A DNA stretch of 26,515 bases, taken from NCBI GenBank assembly GCA_003387805.1, contig QGSR01000005.1:1-26515 (forward strand), in the 5' to 3' direction. Positions 14,185 through 21,388 of this stretch are shown in pieces. The notes under the pieces were generated by a model that had not been told where the DNA came from, searched no databases, and saw nothing but the letters and a program-made list of their open reading frames with translations. The stretch's first letter is position 1; the number at the start of each line of letters is the position of its first letter. A program made the position numbers and the translations under genes. This DNA comes from Bacillota bacterium (GTDB lineage Bacteria > Bacillota > Limnochordia > Limnochordales > ZCTH02-B6).

Positions 14185-15714
14185 ATGGCAAACATCGAGC
14201 GGCTGCGGGCCGTGGCCGCGCGCGTCAAAGCGGGCGGTCCGCAGCGCTACCACGAGCGGCTGCGCGAGCAGGGCAAAATGTTCGCCCGCGAGCGGCTGCG
14301 GCTGCTCCTGGACGACCTCGACGAATTCATCGAAGACGGCTTGCTGGCCCGCTGCGAAGACGAGGAGCTGCCGGCCGACGCGGTGGTGACCGGCGTGGGC
14401 CGCATCGGCGGCCGCACCGTGTGCATCATGGCGTCGGACTCGACGGTGAAGGCGGGCTCGTGGGGCGCGCGGACGGTGGAGAAGATCGTCCGCATTCAAG
14501 AGAAGGCGCTGAGCCTCAACGTCCCCATCGTCTACCTGGTGGACAGCGCGGGCGGCCGCATCACGGACCAGGTGGAGATGTTCCCCGGACGGCGCCACGC
14601 CGGCCGCATCTTTTACAACCAGGTGAAAATGTCGGGCCGGGTGCCCCAGGTGTGCATTTTGTTCGGGCCTTCGCCCGCGGGCGCGGCGTACTTGCCGGCT
14701 CTGTCCGACCTGGTCATCATGGTGGACAAGAACGCGTCCGCGTACTTGGGCTCGCCGCGCATGGCGGAGATGGTCATCGGGGAAAAGGTGGACCACGAGG
14801 CCATGGGCGGCGCCCGCATGCACTGCTCCGTCAGCGGGCTGGGCGACGTTTTGGCCGCCAACGAGGAAGAGGCCATCGAGTCGGCCAAGCGGTACCTGGC
14901 CTACATGCCGGACAACTGGCGGGAGCGCCCGGCGGAGGCGGAGCGCGCGGCGCCCGCGAGCGCGACGCCCGTCTCCGAAATCGTGCCCAAAGACCAAAAC
15001 ACGCCCTTCGACATGTACCGGCTCATCGACGCGCTGGTGGACGGGGGGAGCTTTTTCGAGATCAAGAAGGAGTTCGCGCCGGAGCTCATTACCGGTTTCG
15101 CCCGGCTGGAGGGCCGGCCCGTGGGCATCGTGGCCAACCAGCCCGCGGTGAAAGGCGGCGTGCTGTTCAGCGACTCTGCGGACAAAGGCGCGCGCTTCGT
15201 CTGGATGTGCAACGCGTACAACATCCCGCTGTTGTTCCTGGCCGACGTGCCGGGCTTTATGATCGGATCCAAAGTGGAGCGGGAAGGCATCATCCGCCAC
15301 GGGGCGAAAATGATTTGCGCGGTGTCCGAGGCCACGGTGCCGAAAATTTCCGTCATCGTGCGCAAGGCCTACGGCGCCGGGCTGTACGCGATGGCCGGGC
15401 CCGCCTTTGAGCCCGATTACACGCTGGCCTTTCCCAACGCCCAGATCGCCATCATGGGCCCCGAGGCGGCGATCAACGCGGTGTATTACAATAAGATCCA
15501 GGAGCTGCCCGAGGAGGAGCGGCCCGCGTACGTGGCCCGGCTGCGGCGGGAATACGCGGAGGACATCGACATTTTCCGGCTGGCCTCCGAGCTCATCGTG
15601 GACGCGGTCATCGAGCCCGACGAGCTGCGGCAGGAGCTCATCCGGCGCTTCGCGGCGTGCGCGGGCAAGCGGGAGACGTTCACCGAGCGGCGCAATCCGG
15701 TGTATCCCGTGTAG
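14185..15714 (+). CDS. acyl-CoA carboxylase, carboxyltransferase (beta) subunit
   Basis: This is a biotin-dependent carboxyltransferase of 509 residues with the two crotonase-like halves of the PccB/MccB/AccD group. It moves the carboxyl group from biotin to an acyl-CoA. The N-terminal half contains GKMFARERLRLLLDD and the oxyanion motif GPSPAGAAYLPALSD (161-175). The C-terminal half contains LFLADVPGFMIGSKVE, AYGAGLYAMAGPAFEPD (395-411) and PNAQIAIMGPEAA. There is no zinc finger, so it is not an AccD of fatty acid synthesis. The neighbouring crotonase and AtuA suggest methylcrotonyl-CoA or geranyl-CoA as substrate; propionyl-CoA remains possible. The biotin carrier lies two genes upstream, but the biotin carboxylase must come from elsewhere. 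GGGAGG precedes the ATG. Confidence 0.92.
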   Translation: MANIERLRAVAARVKAGGPQRYHERLREQGKMFARERLRLLLDDLDEFIEDGLLARCEDEELPADAVVTGVGRIGGRTVCIMASDSTVKAGSWGARTVEKIVRIQEKALSLNVPIVYLVDSAGGRITDQVEMFPGRRHAGRIFYNQVKMSGRVPQVCILFGPSPAGAAYLPALSDLVIMVDKNASAYLGSPRMAEMVIGEKVDHEAMGGARMHCSVSGLGDVLAANEEEAIESAKRYLAYMPDNWRERPAEAERAAPASATPVSEIVPKDQNTPFDMYRLIDALVDGGSFFEIKKEFAPELITGFARLEGRPVGIVANQPAVKGGVLFSDSADKGARFVWMCNAYNIPLLFLADVPGFMIGSKVEREGIIRHGAKMICAVSEATVPKISVIVRKAYGAGLYAMAGPAFEPDYTLAFPNAQIAIMGPEAAINAVYYNKIQELPEEERPAYVARLRREYAEDIDIFRLASELIVDAVIEPDELRQELIRRFAACAGKRETFTERRNPVYPV

Positions 15715-15724
15715 CGGGCTTTTT
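15706..15724 (+). terminator. weak hairpin with T-run after the carboxyltransferase gene
   Basis: CCCG (15706-15709) and CGGG (15715-15718) pair around a five-base loop that includes the stop codon, followed by C and five Ts (15720-15724). The stem is only four pairs, so at most it attenuates transcription into the dehydrogenase gene. A second CCCG at 15725-15728 can pair with the same CGGG. Confidence 0.25.
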
Positions 15725-15765
15725 CCCGGCGGCAGCTAGTAGATGGAAACGGGAGCGATTCGGAC

Positions 15766-16845
15766 ATGAGTTATCGGTTGACGCTTCTGCCCGGCGACGG
15801 CGTCGGGCCGGAGCTGGTGGAGGCCACCCTGCGGGTTCTGGACGCGACGGGGGTGAAAATCGACTGGGACGTGCAAATCGCCGGCCAGGCGGCCGTCGAG
15901 AAGTACGGCACGCCGCTGCCGGATCAGGTGCTGGAGTCGTTGCGCAAGAACCGGGTGGGCCTGAAAGGGCCTATTACGACGCCCATTGGTTCGGGCTTCC
16001 GCAGCGTCAACGTGGCGCTGCGCCAGGAGCTGGATTTGTACGCGTGCGTGCGGCCGTGCAAGACGTACCCGGGCGTGCCCGGCCCGTTTGAAAACGTGGA
16101 CATCGTCATCGTCCGGGAGAATACCGAGGACCTGTACGCGGGCGTCGAGTTCGACGTGGGCAGCCCGGAGGTCGCGCAAATGCGCGAGTGGGCGCCGGGC
16201 CGCATCCGGGAGGACGCGGCGGTGTCGCTGAAGCCGATTTCGGTGTCGGGGACTCGGCGCATCGTGGAGTACGCGTTCGAGTACGCGGTGAGCCACGGCC
16301 GCCGCAAAGTGACGGCCGTGACGAAAGCCAACATTATGAAGTACACCGACGGCCTGTTCCTGCGGGTGGCGCGGGAGGTGGCGGCGGCCTACGAGGGGCG
16401 CGTCGAGTACGAGGAGCTTCTGGTGGACGCGGTGTCCATGCGGCTGGTCACCGAACCGCAGCACTTCGACGTCATCGTCACGCCCAACTTGTACGGTGAC
16501 ATTTTGTCGGATTTGGGCGCGGGGCTCATCGGCGGCATCGGCGTCGCGCCGGGCGTCAACGTAGGCGCGGACGGCGTCGCGCTGTTTGAGCCGGTGCACG
16601 GTTCGGCGCCGGCCTACAAGGGGCTGAACCGCCTGAACCCCACGGCCCTCATTTTGTCGGGCATGCTGATGCTGCGCCATCTGGGCGAGAACGAGGCGGC
16701 GGACCGGCTGGAGGCCGCAGTGGCCAAAGTCATCAAGGAAGGCCGGTTCGTCACCGCCGACCTGCGGCGCCCCGGCGACGACCGGGTGGCCGTGGGCACC
16801 CAGGAGATGGCCAACGCCATCGTGCGGGCCATGCGGGAGCTGTAA
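15766..16845 (+). CDS. isocitrate/isopropylmalate dehydrogenase family protein
   Basis: This is a beta-decarboxylating dehydrogenase of 359 residues that would oxidise and decarboxylate a 2-hydroxy acid bearing a 3-carboxylate, using Mg2+ and NAD(P)+. Seen are the N-terminal [12 protein letters not shown] and [19 protein letters not shown], where the Arg residues bind substrate. Others are [12 protein letters not shown] with Tyr124, [11 protein letters not shown] with Lys187, and the metal-binding Asp245/Asp249 in NLYGDILSD. The cofactor loop region reads [17 protein letters not shown]. The SVNVALR motif favours the NAD-type isocitrate dehydrogenase branch over LeuB, but homoisocitrate- or tartrate-type activity cannot be excluded. 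No leu or citrate-cycle neighbour is visible. It sits 51 bases after the carboxyltransferase gene, possibly partly insulated by a weak hairpin. Confidence 0.85.
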   Translation: MSYRLTLLPGDGVGPELVEATLRVLDATGVKIDWDVQIAGQAAVEKYGTPLPDQVLESLRKNRVGLKGPITTPIGSGFRSVNVALRQELDLYACVRPCKTYPGVPGPFENVDIVIVRENTEDLYAGVEFDVGSPEVAQMREWAPGRIREDAAVSLKPISVSGTRRIVEYAFEYAVSHGRRKVTAVTKANIMKYTDGLFLRVAREVAAAYEGRVEYEELLVDAVSMRLVTEPQHFDVIVTPNLYGDILSDLGAGLIGGIGVAPGVNVGADGVALFEPVHGSAPAYKGLNRLNPTALILSGMLMLRHLGENEAADRLEAAVAKVIKEGRFVTADLRRPGDDRVAVGTQEMANAIVRAMREL

Positions 16846-16877
16846 GCGCGAAAGCACGAGAGACGGGAGGGTGCACC

Positions 16878-17573
16878 ATGCGCATTCGGTACTTCGGACA
16901 CTCGGCCTTCTTGGTGGAAGTGGGCGGCAAGAAGATTTTGTTCGACCCGTTTTTGAGCGGCAACCCCCAAAGCCCGGTGAAGCCGGACGAAGTGGAGGCC
17001 GACGCCATCTTGCTGACCCACGGCCACGCGGACCACTTCGGCGACACCATCGAGATCGCCCAGCGGACGGGAGCCATGGTGGTGGCCAACCATGAAATCG
17101 CCACGTACTGCCAGAGCCGGGGCGTGGCGAACGCGCACGGCATGAACCACGGCGGCGGCTACAAGTTTGACTTCGGCTACGTCAAGATGACGCCGGCGTG
17201 GCACACCTCGTCCATCGAAACGCCCGACGGCATGCTCTACGGGGGCCATCCGGGCGGCTTCATCCTGCGGGCCGACGGGGTGACGCTGTACAACGCGGGC
17301 GACACGGGGCTGTTCCGCGACATGGAACTCATCGGCGAGCAGCATCCCATCGACGTGGCGCTGTTGCCCATCGGCGACAACTACACCATGGGCCCGGTGG
17401 ATGCGGCCTATGCGGTCAAGCTGCTCAAGCCCCGGTTCGTCATTCCCATGCACTACAACACGTTTCCGGTCATCCAGCAGGATCCGGAGGTGTTTGCGCG
17501 CCTGGCGGCCAAGGAAGGCGCGTCGTGCAAGGTGCTGGCCCCGGGCGAGGAGTGGACGCTGGAGACGGCTTGA
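16878..17573 (+). CDS. UPF0173-type metal-dependent hydrolase (metallo-beta-lactamase fold)
   Basis: This 231-residue protein belongs to the UPF0173 group of metallo-beta-lactamase-fold enzymes. It starts with the typical MRIRYFGHSAFLVE and carries the metal-binding HGHADH (48-53). The metal-ligand Asp lies in LYNAGDTGLFRDM, and a late His is in FVIPMHYNTFP. No signal peptide is seen, so it is cytosolic. The physiological substrate of the group is not known to me. GGGAGGGTG precedes the ATG. It lies 32 bases after the dehydrogenase and 27 before the nitrilase-family gene, so it probably shares their transcript. Confidence 0.88.
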   Translation: MRIRYFGHSAFLVEVGGKKILFDPFLSGNPQSPVKPDEVEADAILLTHGHADHFGDTIEIAQRTGAMVVANHEIATYCQSRGVANAHGMNHGGGYKFDFGYVKMTPAWHTSSIETPDGMLYGGHPGGFILRADGVTLYNAGDTGLFRDMELIGEQHPIDVALLPIGDNYTMGPVDAAYAVKLLKPRFVIPMHYNTFPVIQQDPEVFARLAAKEGASCKVLAPGEEWTLETA

Positions 17574-17600
17574 CAAAACGCACACGGAGCTGAGCGAGCC

Positions 17601-18665
17601 ATGAGTGACGCCAACCGCATCGCCATCGCCTGCGTCCAGGCGAAGGTGACGCTGCCGGATTACTACACCGAAGAGTCGTTTCGCAGCATGACCGAGCGGC
17701 TGGTGCAGCAGGCGGCCGCGACCATGCCCGAAGGCGTGCCGCGGCTCATCGTGTTTCCCGAGGACTACGCCTCGGGCTGCCTGTTCGCCGGCGAGGAGGC
17801 GGCGCTGAAAGACGCGTCGAGCCTGCGGGGCGCGGTGGCCAAACTGGTGCAGCGGCATTTCCCCGGCGTCATGAAGGAGCGGCTGCGGCACCGGGTAGGG
17901 TGGGTGCGGGCCTTCGCCCTGCTGCGGGCCGAGGACGCGGCCCGGCTCTACTTCCGCACCTTCTCCGAGCTGGCGAAAAAGCACCGGGCGTACATTCTCG
18001 GCGGCTCGGCGCTGCTGCCCGAGCTGGACACGGGCGACGGCCGCTTCGTGCCCAAGGGTCCCGACGTCTACAACGTGTCGTACTTGTTCGGACCGGACGG
18101 GAACGTGGTCGGCCGGCAGCGCAAGGCATTCTTGATTGATCTGGAGGGGCCCGACGGGCTGGACTTGAGCAGCGGCCGGGTGGAGGAGCTGGACGTCTTC
18201 GACACGGAACTGGGCCGCATCGGCGTCGCGGTCTGCTTTGACGCCTTCCAGGAGCCGGTCATCCAGCGCATGAAGGAGCTGGACGTGGACATTTTCCTGC
18301 AGCCGTCGGCCAACCCGGGACCGTGGAACGACTGGCAGCGGGAAGACTGGCTGCGGGGCACGTGGAAAGCGGTGGTGGAGGAAGGCGTGGCCGTCTACGG
18401 CGTCAACCCGATGCTGGTGGGCAGCCTGCTGGACGTGGAGTTTGAGGGGCAGTCGTCCATCGTCTGCCGCGACACGGAGCGGCTGGCCGGACTGCTGGAA
18501 GGCGCGGGCGGTGCGGGCGCGCCGGACGCGGTGGATCCCGAGTCCTTCGGCCGTCTCGGGTACGAGGGCCTGCCCCCCAAGCCCGGCTTCGTGAAAGTGG
18601 CCCGGACGTGGACGGAGGAAGAGATTTTGACGGTGACGCTGCCGCACCCGTCGCTGCTTCGATAA
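17601..18665 (+). CDS. carbon-nitrogen hydrolase (nitrilase superfamily)
   Basis: This 354-residue cytosolic hydrolase of the nitrilase/amidase superfamily cleaves a non-peptide C-N bond. The catalytic triad is visible: Glu54 in IVFPEDYASG, Lys175 in GRQRKAFLID and Cys212 in IGVAVCFDAF. It is longer than the typical 260-300 residues. Extra sequence lies between the Glu and Lys strands (about 75-130) and there is a C-terminal extension after GQSSIVCRD. The Cys is followed by FDAF rather than the more usual YDxRFP or WExxxP, so the subfamily cannot be named. It is the last gene of the plus-strand operon, with a hairpin a few bases beyond its stop. Confidence 0.85.
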   Translation: MSDANRIAIACVQAKVTLPDYYTEESFRSMTERLVQQAAATMPEGVPRLIVFPEDYASGCLFAGEEAALKDASSLRGAVAKLVQRHFPGVMKERLRHRVGWVRAFALLRAEDAARLYFRTFSELAKKHRAYILGGSALLPELDTGDGRFVPKGPDVYNVSYLFGPDGNVVGRQRKAFLIDLEGPDGLDLSSGRVEELDVFDTELGRIGVAVCFDAFQEPVIQRMKELDVDIFLQPSANPGPWNDWQREDWLRGTWKAVVEEGVAVYGVNPMLVGSLLDVEFEGQSSIVCRDTERLAGLLEGAGGAGAPDAVDPESFGRLGYEGLPPKPGFVKVARTWTEEEILTVTLPHPSLLR

Positions 18666-18669
18666 AAAG

Positions 18670-18695
18670 AGACGCCGGCCGTCGGGCCGGCGTCT
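18670..18695 (-). terminator. rho-independent terminator of the sppA-yip1-phosphoesterase operon
   Basis: A perfect 11-base-pair stem (AGACGCCGGCC / GGCCGGCGTCT) closes a four-base loop between two convergent genes. On the minus strand it is followed by TCTTTTTATC, a good T-run. On the plus strand only TTCGCG follows, so it mainly serves the minus-strand genes, although it may slow plus-strand polymerase as well. Confidence 0.8.
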
Positions 18696-18700
18696 TCGCG

Positions 18701-19438
18701 TCATTTCGCCGTGAGCTGCTCGAACCACGGGAAGAACGGGAAATCCCGCTCCCGGGCCCGCCGCTTTTCGGGCTCGGGGTCGTAGGCCGCCCGCCGCTGC
18801 TCGAAGGACCAGTGGCCGCCGTGCCACGTGGCGATGGTGTAGGCCGCCGCGGGGACCAGATCCGGCGTCAGCGACGCCGAGCTGGCGTTGACCAGGGTCA
18901 GGTCGCCGTAGGCGCTGATGAAGTGGCCGTGGAAGTGGCCGAAGACGACGGTGCCGGCCCCGGCCCGCCCGAATACTTCCCGGGCCTCGTCCGCGGGCAG
19001 GTCCGGCCGGCAGAAGCGCGCGTCGTCGTTGAAGTCGCGCGGCGTGGCATGGACGATCAAGAGGTCGTCGCGGGCGCCGGCCGCGGCCGGCGGGGGGGTG
19101 CGGGGGTCCACCGGCCGACCCCCGAGCCACCCGAGCTGCCTGGCCGGCGCCCGGGCCACGGTCCAGGCTCTGTGGGCGGCCAGCGCCGCGGCCACATCCG
19201 GGTCCGGGGGCAAAATCTGCTCCACCTGGCCGGCGATGACGCCGTCACAGTTGCCCCGCAGGGCGATGAAGCCCGCTTGCTGCAGGCGCTCCACCACGTC
19301 CGCGGGCGAAGGGCCGTACAGCACCGCATCGCCGGCGAACACCGTCGCGTCCAAGGGACCCTCCCGCTCCAGGGCGGCCATGACCGCTTCCAGCGCGGCC
19401 AAGTTTCCGTGCACGTCCGAGAAAATGGCGACTCGCAA
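18701..19438 (-). CDS. metallophosphoesterase family protein
   Basis: This 245-residue calcineurin-like phosphoesterase is likely a cytosolic phosphodiesterase or phosphatase using two metals. The motifs come in the family order: FSDVHGN (Asp8, His10), FAGDAVLYGPSP, LRGNCDG, LIVHATPRD and VFGHFHGHF. The small size and the single domain match YfcE/MJ0936-type enzymes. The insert WLGGRPVDPRTPPPAAAG between GNCD and VHATP is poorly conserved in look. The start is TTG, with GGGAGGG upstream. It is last in a minus-strand operon after sppA and the Yip1-like gene, 18 bases downstream of the latter. Its substrate cannot be read from the sequence. Confidence 0.85.
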   Translation of the reverse strand: MRVAIFSDVHGNLAALEAVMAALEREGPLDATVFAGDAVLYGPSPADVVERLQQAGFIALRGNCDGVIAGQVEQILPPDPDVAAALAAHRAWTVARAPARQLGWLGGRPVDPRTPPPAAAGARDDLLIVHATPRDFNDDARFCRPDLPADEAREVFGRAGAGTVVFGHFHGHFISAYGDLTLVNASSASLTPDLVPAAAYTIATWHGGHWSFEQRRAAYDPEPEKRRARERDFPFFPWFEQLTAK

Positions 19439-19456
19439 AGCACTGCCCTCCCGCCA

Positions 19457-20173
19457 TTACAAAATAGCCAGCCCCGCCATCAAGACGCCGACGAGGAAGA
19501 AGAGAAAGCCTAGACCGAGCAAGGTCGGCAGCAGAACCGCGACGGCGGCGCGGGTGGTGGACATCCGGTACATCTCCCGCACGGCCATGACCACCAGCAC
19601 CAGCTGCCACACGCCTCCGGCCACGCCCGCGGCCGCACCGATGACGTCCGTCTCGAGGACGCGGTCCAGCGCCTGAAACGGCGCCGCCAACAGCGATATC
19701 ACGAGGCTGAACCCCACCGCCTGCAGCATGAGCACAAAGCCGCCCTTGCCGCCCAGAAGCCGGGCGAACAGGTGGAGAATGCCGGCCACCAGCGGCACGC
19801 CGACGGCCGCGGCGAACAGGGCCGACAAGATGGTCGCCACCGGCCCCGGCGGGGCCGCGCCGCCGAATTCCTCCAGGCTCAAGGACGTCCGGGTGGTGGC
19901 CATGTCGGCCAAAATGCCTGCAAAGGCCACCAGGAAAGCGAGGCCCGCGTGCCGGCGCCGGGCCAGATAGCGGAAGGCTTGGGCCGGGGCCACCACCACG
20001 TCGACGATGAGATCCAGCGCCCCGCGCCGGCGCTCATCCTGCGGCTCCGCCTCCGGCGGGCGGTCCGCGCCCGCGTGCGATGCGGCATAAGCGGGCGGCT
20101 GCTGCTGCAAGTCCGGCCGCTCCTCGGCGGGCCCCTCCCGCGTCCGTTCTTCGCGGTCCAACTGCTCCGTCAC
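19457..20173 (-). CDS. Yip1 domain-like integral membrane protein
   Basis: This 238-residue protein has a charged, Gln/Pro/Glu-rich cytosolic N-terminus of about 55 residues. ALDLIVDVVVAPAQAFRYL follows, a typical entry into bacterial Yip1 domains. Five hydrophobic segments come next (near LAFLVAFAGILADMA, ILSALFAAAVGVPLVAGI, VLMLQAVGFSLVISLLAA, GAAAGVAGGVWQLVLVVMAV and VLLPTLLGLGFLFFLVGVLM). No catalytic motif is visible and bacterial members have no firm function. A longer version starting at 20197 is possible, but AAGGAGG lies seven bases before GTG 20173, which is chosen. It lies 66 bases after sppA in the same direction. Confidence 0.7.
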   Translation of the reverse strand: MTEQLDREERTREGPAEERPDLQQQPPAYAASHAGADRPPEAEPQDERRRGALDLIVDVVVAPAQAFRYLARRRHAGLAFLVAFAGILADMATTRTSLSLEEFGGAAPPGPVATILSALFAAAVGVPLVAGILHLFARLLGGKGGFVLMLQAVGFSLVISLLAAPFQALDRVLETDVIGAAAGVAGGVWQLVLVVMAVREMYRMSTTRAAVAVLLPTLLGLGFLFFLVGVLMAGLAIL

Positions 20174-20180
20174 GCTGTTC

Positions 20181-20187
20181 CCTCCTT
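20181..20187 (-). promoter_or_regulatory. ribosome binding site that decides the start of the Yip1-like gene
   Basis: On the minus strand AAGGAGG is followed after seven bases by GTG 20173. The site lies inside the longer alternative that would start at 20197, so that alternative is unlikely. Confidence 0.65.
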
Positions 20188-20239
20188 GCATTGGCACAGC
20201 CGCGCTCCGTCTCCTCCGGCTGCACGCCCGGCCCGGGCG

Positions 20240-21145
20240 TCAGCGCAGCCGGTAGCCCCAGGGCGGAACGCCCAGCCAGCGGATGACGTCCCCGTGCGAC
20301 GGGTCGATGAGGCCGTCCAAAGCGGGCAGGTACAGCTGCAGAAGGCGTTCGCTGAGCGTCGGCTGCCGCCTGAGCGTGATCACCCGCGGCCGGCCCGGGA
20401 TGCCCGCCAGCCGGCCCGCGAGCATAATGGCGTCCTCGAGGCCGCCCAGCTCGTCCACCAGGCGCAGGCTGTGGGCCTGCCGCCCGGTGAAGATGCGGCC
20501 GTCGGCCAGCGAGCGGACGTACTCCACGTCCAGCCCCCGCCCCTCGGCCACGGCGTGGACAAACTGTTCCAGCACGTCGTTGACCAGGGCCTGCATGTAC
20601 GCCCGCTCTTCTTCGGTCATGGGCCGGAACTGGCTGGTCGCGTCCTTGAACGGGCCGCTGACGACGGTCTCCACCGTGATGCCCAGCTCGTCCAGCAGCC
20701 GGCCGATGACGAAGTTTTGCGAGATGACGCCGATGGACCCGGTGGTCGTGCTGGGGTTGGCTACGATGCGGTCCGCGGCCGCGGCGATGTAATAGGCTGC
20801 GGAGGCGGCCACGTCGCCCATGGAGGCGACGACGGGCTTGCCCCGGGACCGAATCCGGCGAATGGCATCGTAAATCTCCTCCGCGGCCGCCGGGCTGCCG
20901 CCGCCGCTGTTGATGCGGACCACCACCGCCTTGACCCGGGGGTCCGTCTCCGCCTGGCGCAGAAAACCGACGATGGTGCGCGGGTCGCCGCTGCCGCCGT
21001 AGCCGCCGGTATCGGCGATGACGCCGCTGATGTCGATCAGGGCCACGCGCTCGCCGCCCCCGCCGTCGCCGCTTTCCCGCAGAAACAGCAGCACGGGCAG
21101 CGACAGCACCGCGATGAACAACAGCACAATCACCAGCCGCCGCAT
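20240..21145 (-). CDS. sppA: signal peptide peptidase SppA, single-domain (67K-half) type
   Basis: This is a membrane-anchored serine protease of the ClpP-like fold that degrades leftover signal peptides and other membrane-associated peptides. The 301 residues start with one N-terminal anchor (LVIVLLFIAVLSLPVLLF), placing the catalytic domain outside the membrane. Family marks are VALIDISGVI and VRINSGGGSPAAAEEIYDAI. The catalytic Ser115 is in MGDVAASAAYYIA, followed by STTTGSIGVI, and the Lys167 general base is in SGPFKDATS. The size is that of the short Bacillus/archaeal form rather than the tandem E. coli form. AAGGAG lies seven bases before the ATG. It is first in the minus-strand operon with the Yip1-like and phosphoesterase genes. 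Confidence 0.93.
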   Translation of the reverse strand: MRRLVIVLLFIAVLSLPVLLFLRESGDGGGGERVALIDISGVIADTGGYGGSGDPRTIVGFLRQAETDPRVKAVVVRINSGGGSPAAAEEIYDAIRRIRSRGKPVVASMGDVAASAAYYIAAAADRIVANPSTTTGSIGVISQNFVIGRLLDELGITVETVVSGPFKDATSQFRPMTEEERAYMQALVNDVLEQFVHAVAEGRGLDVEYVRSLADGRIFTGRQAHSLRLVDELGGLEDAIMLAGRLAGIPGRPRVITLRRQPTLSERLLQLYLPALDGLIDPSHGDVIRWLGVPPWGYRLR

Positions 21146-21374
21146 TCCACCACTCCTTACAAGGACTCCGGGGGGACAGACCTGCCGGGATTAGTAGGAT
21201 TTTCTCCCATTTTTGCATCGCTCCTGCCTGGGGTTTTCCGCCGGCGCGGGGCGCGCCTCCCGGCCGGGTCGCGGCGCTGCCTCCTGCACGGGGCGGAGGA
21301 GTCTGCGGGCGGCCGGGGAACATCTTCCAGCAACGGCCAATATTTCCGAACGGACCTTCGCGGGTCCAAGGCGC

Positions 21375-21382
21375 GGGAGGAG
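21375..21382 (+). promoter_or_regulatory. ribosome binding site that decides the start of the adenine deaminase-like gene
   Basis: GGGAGGAG lies six bases before TTG 21389. The open frame runs on upstream for more than 1.5 kb, but there it is antisense to sppA and the Yip1-like gene, so the TTG is taken as the start. Confidence 0.7.
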
Positions 21383-21388
21383 TGTACG

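Noticed and set aside
16614..19130. 838-residue open frame on the minus strand across several plus-strand genes
   Set aside because: It crosses the dehydrogenase, UPF0173, nitrilase and phosphoesterase genes without any family similarity. GC shadow.
19772..21388. N-terminal extension of the adenine deaminase-like frame by over 500 residues
   Set aside because: This part is antisense to sppA and the Yip1-like gene and has shadow-like composition. A good ribosome binding site supports TTG 21389.
21146..21388. Promoters or leader structures between sppA and the adenine deaminase-like gene
   Set aside because: A 5-bp hairpin (GGACC/GGTCC, 21351-21366) and an AT-richer patch near 21190-21220 were seen, but neither supports a defined element. 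It does not match a T-box.
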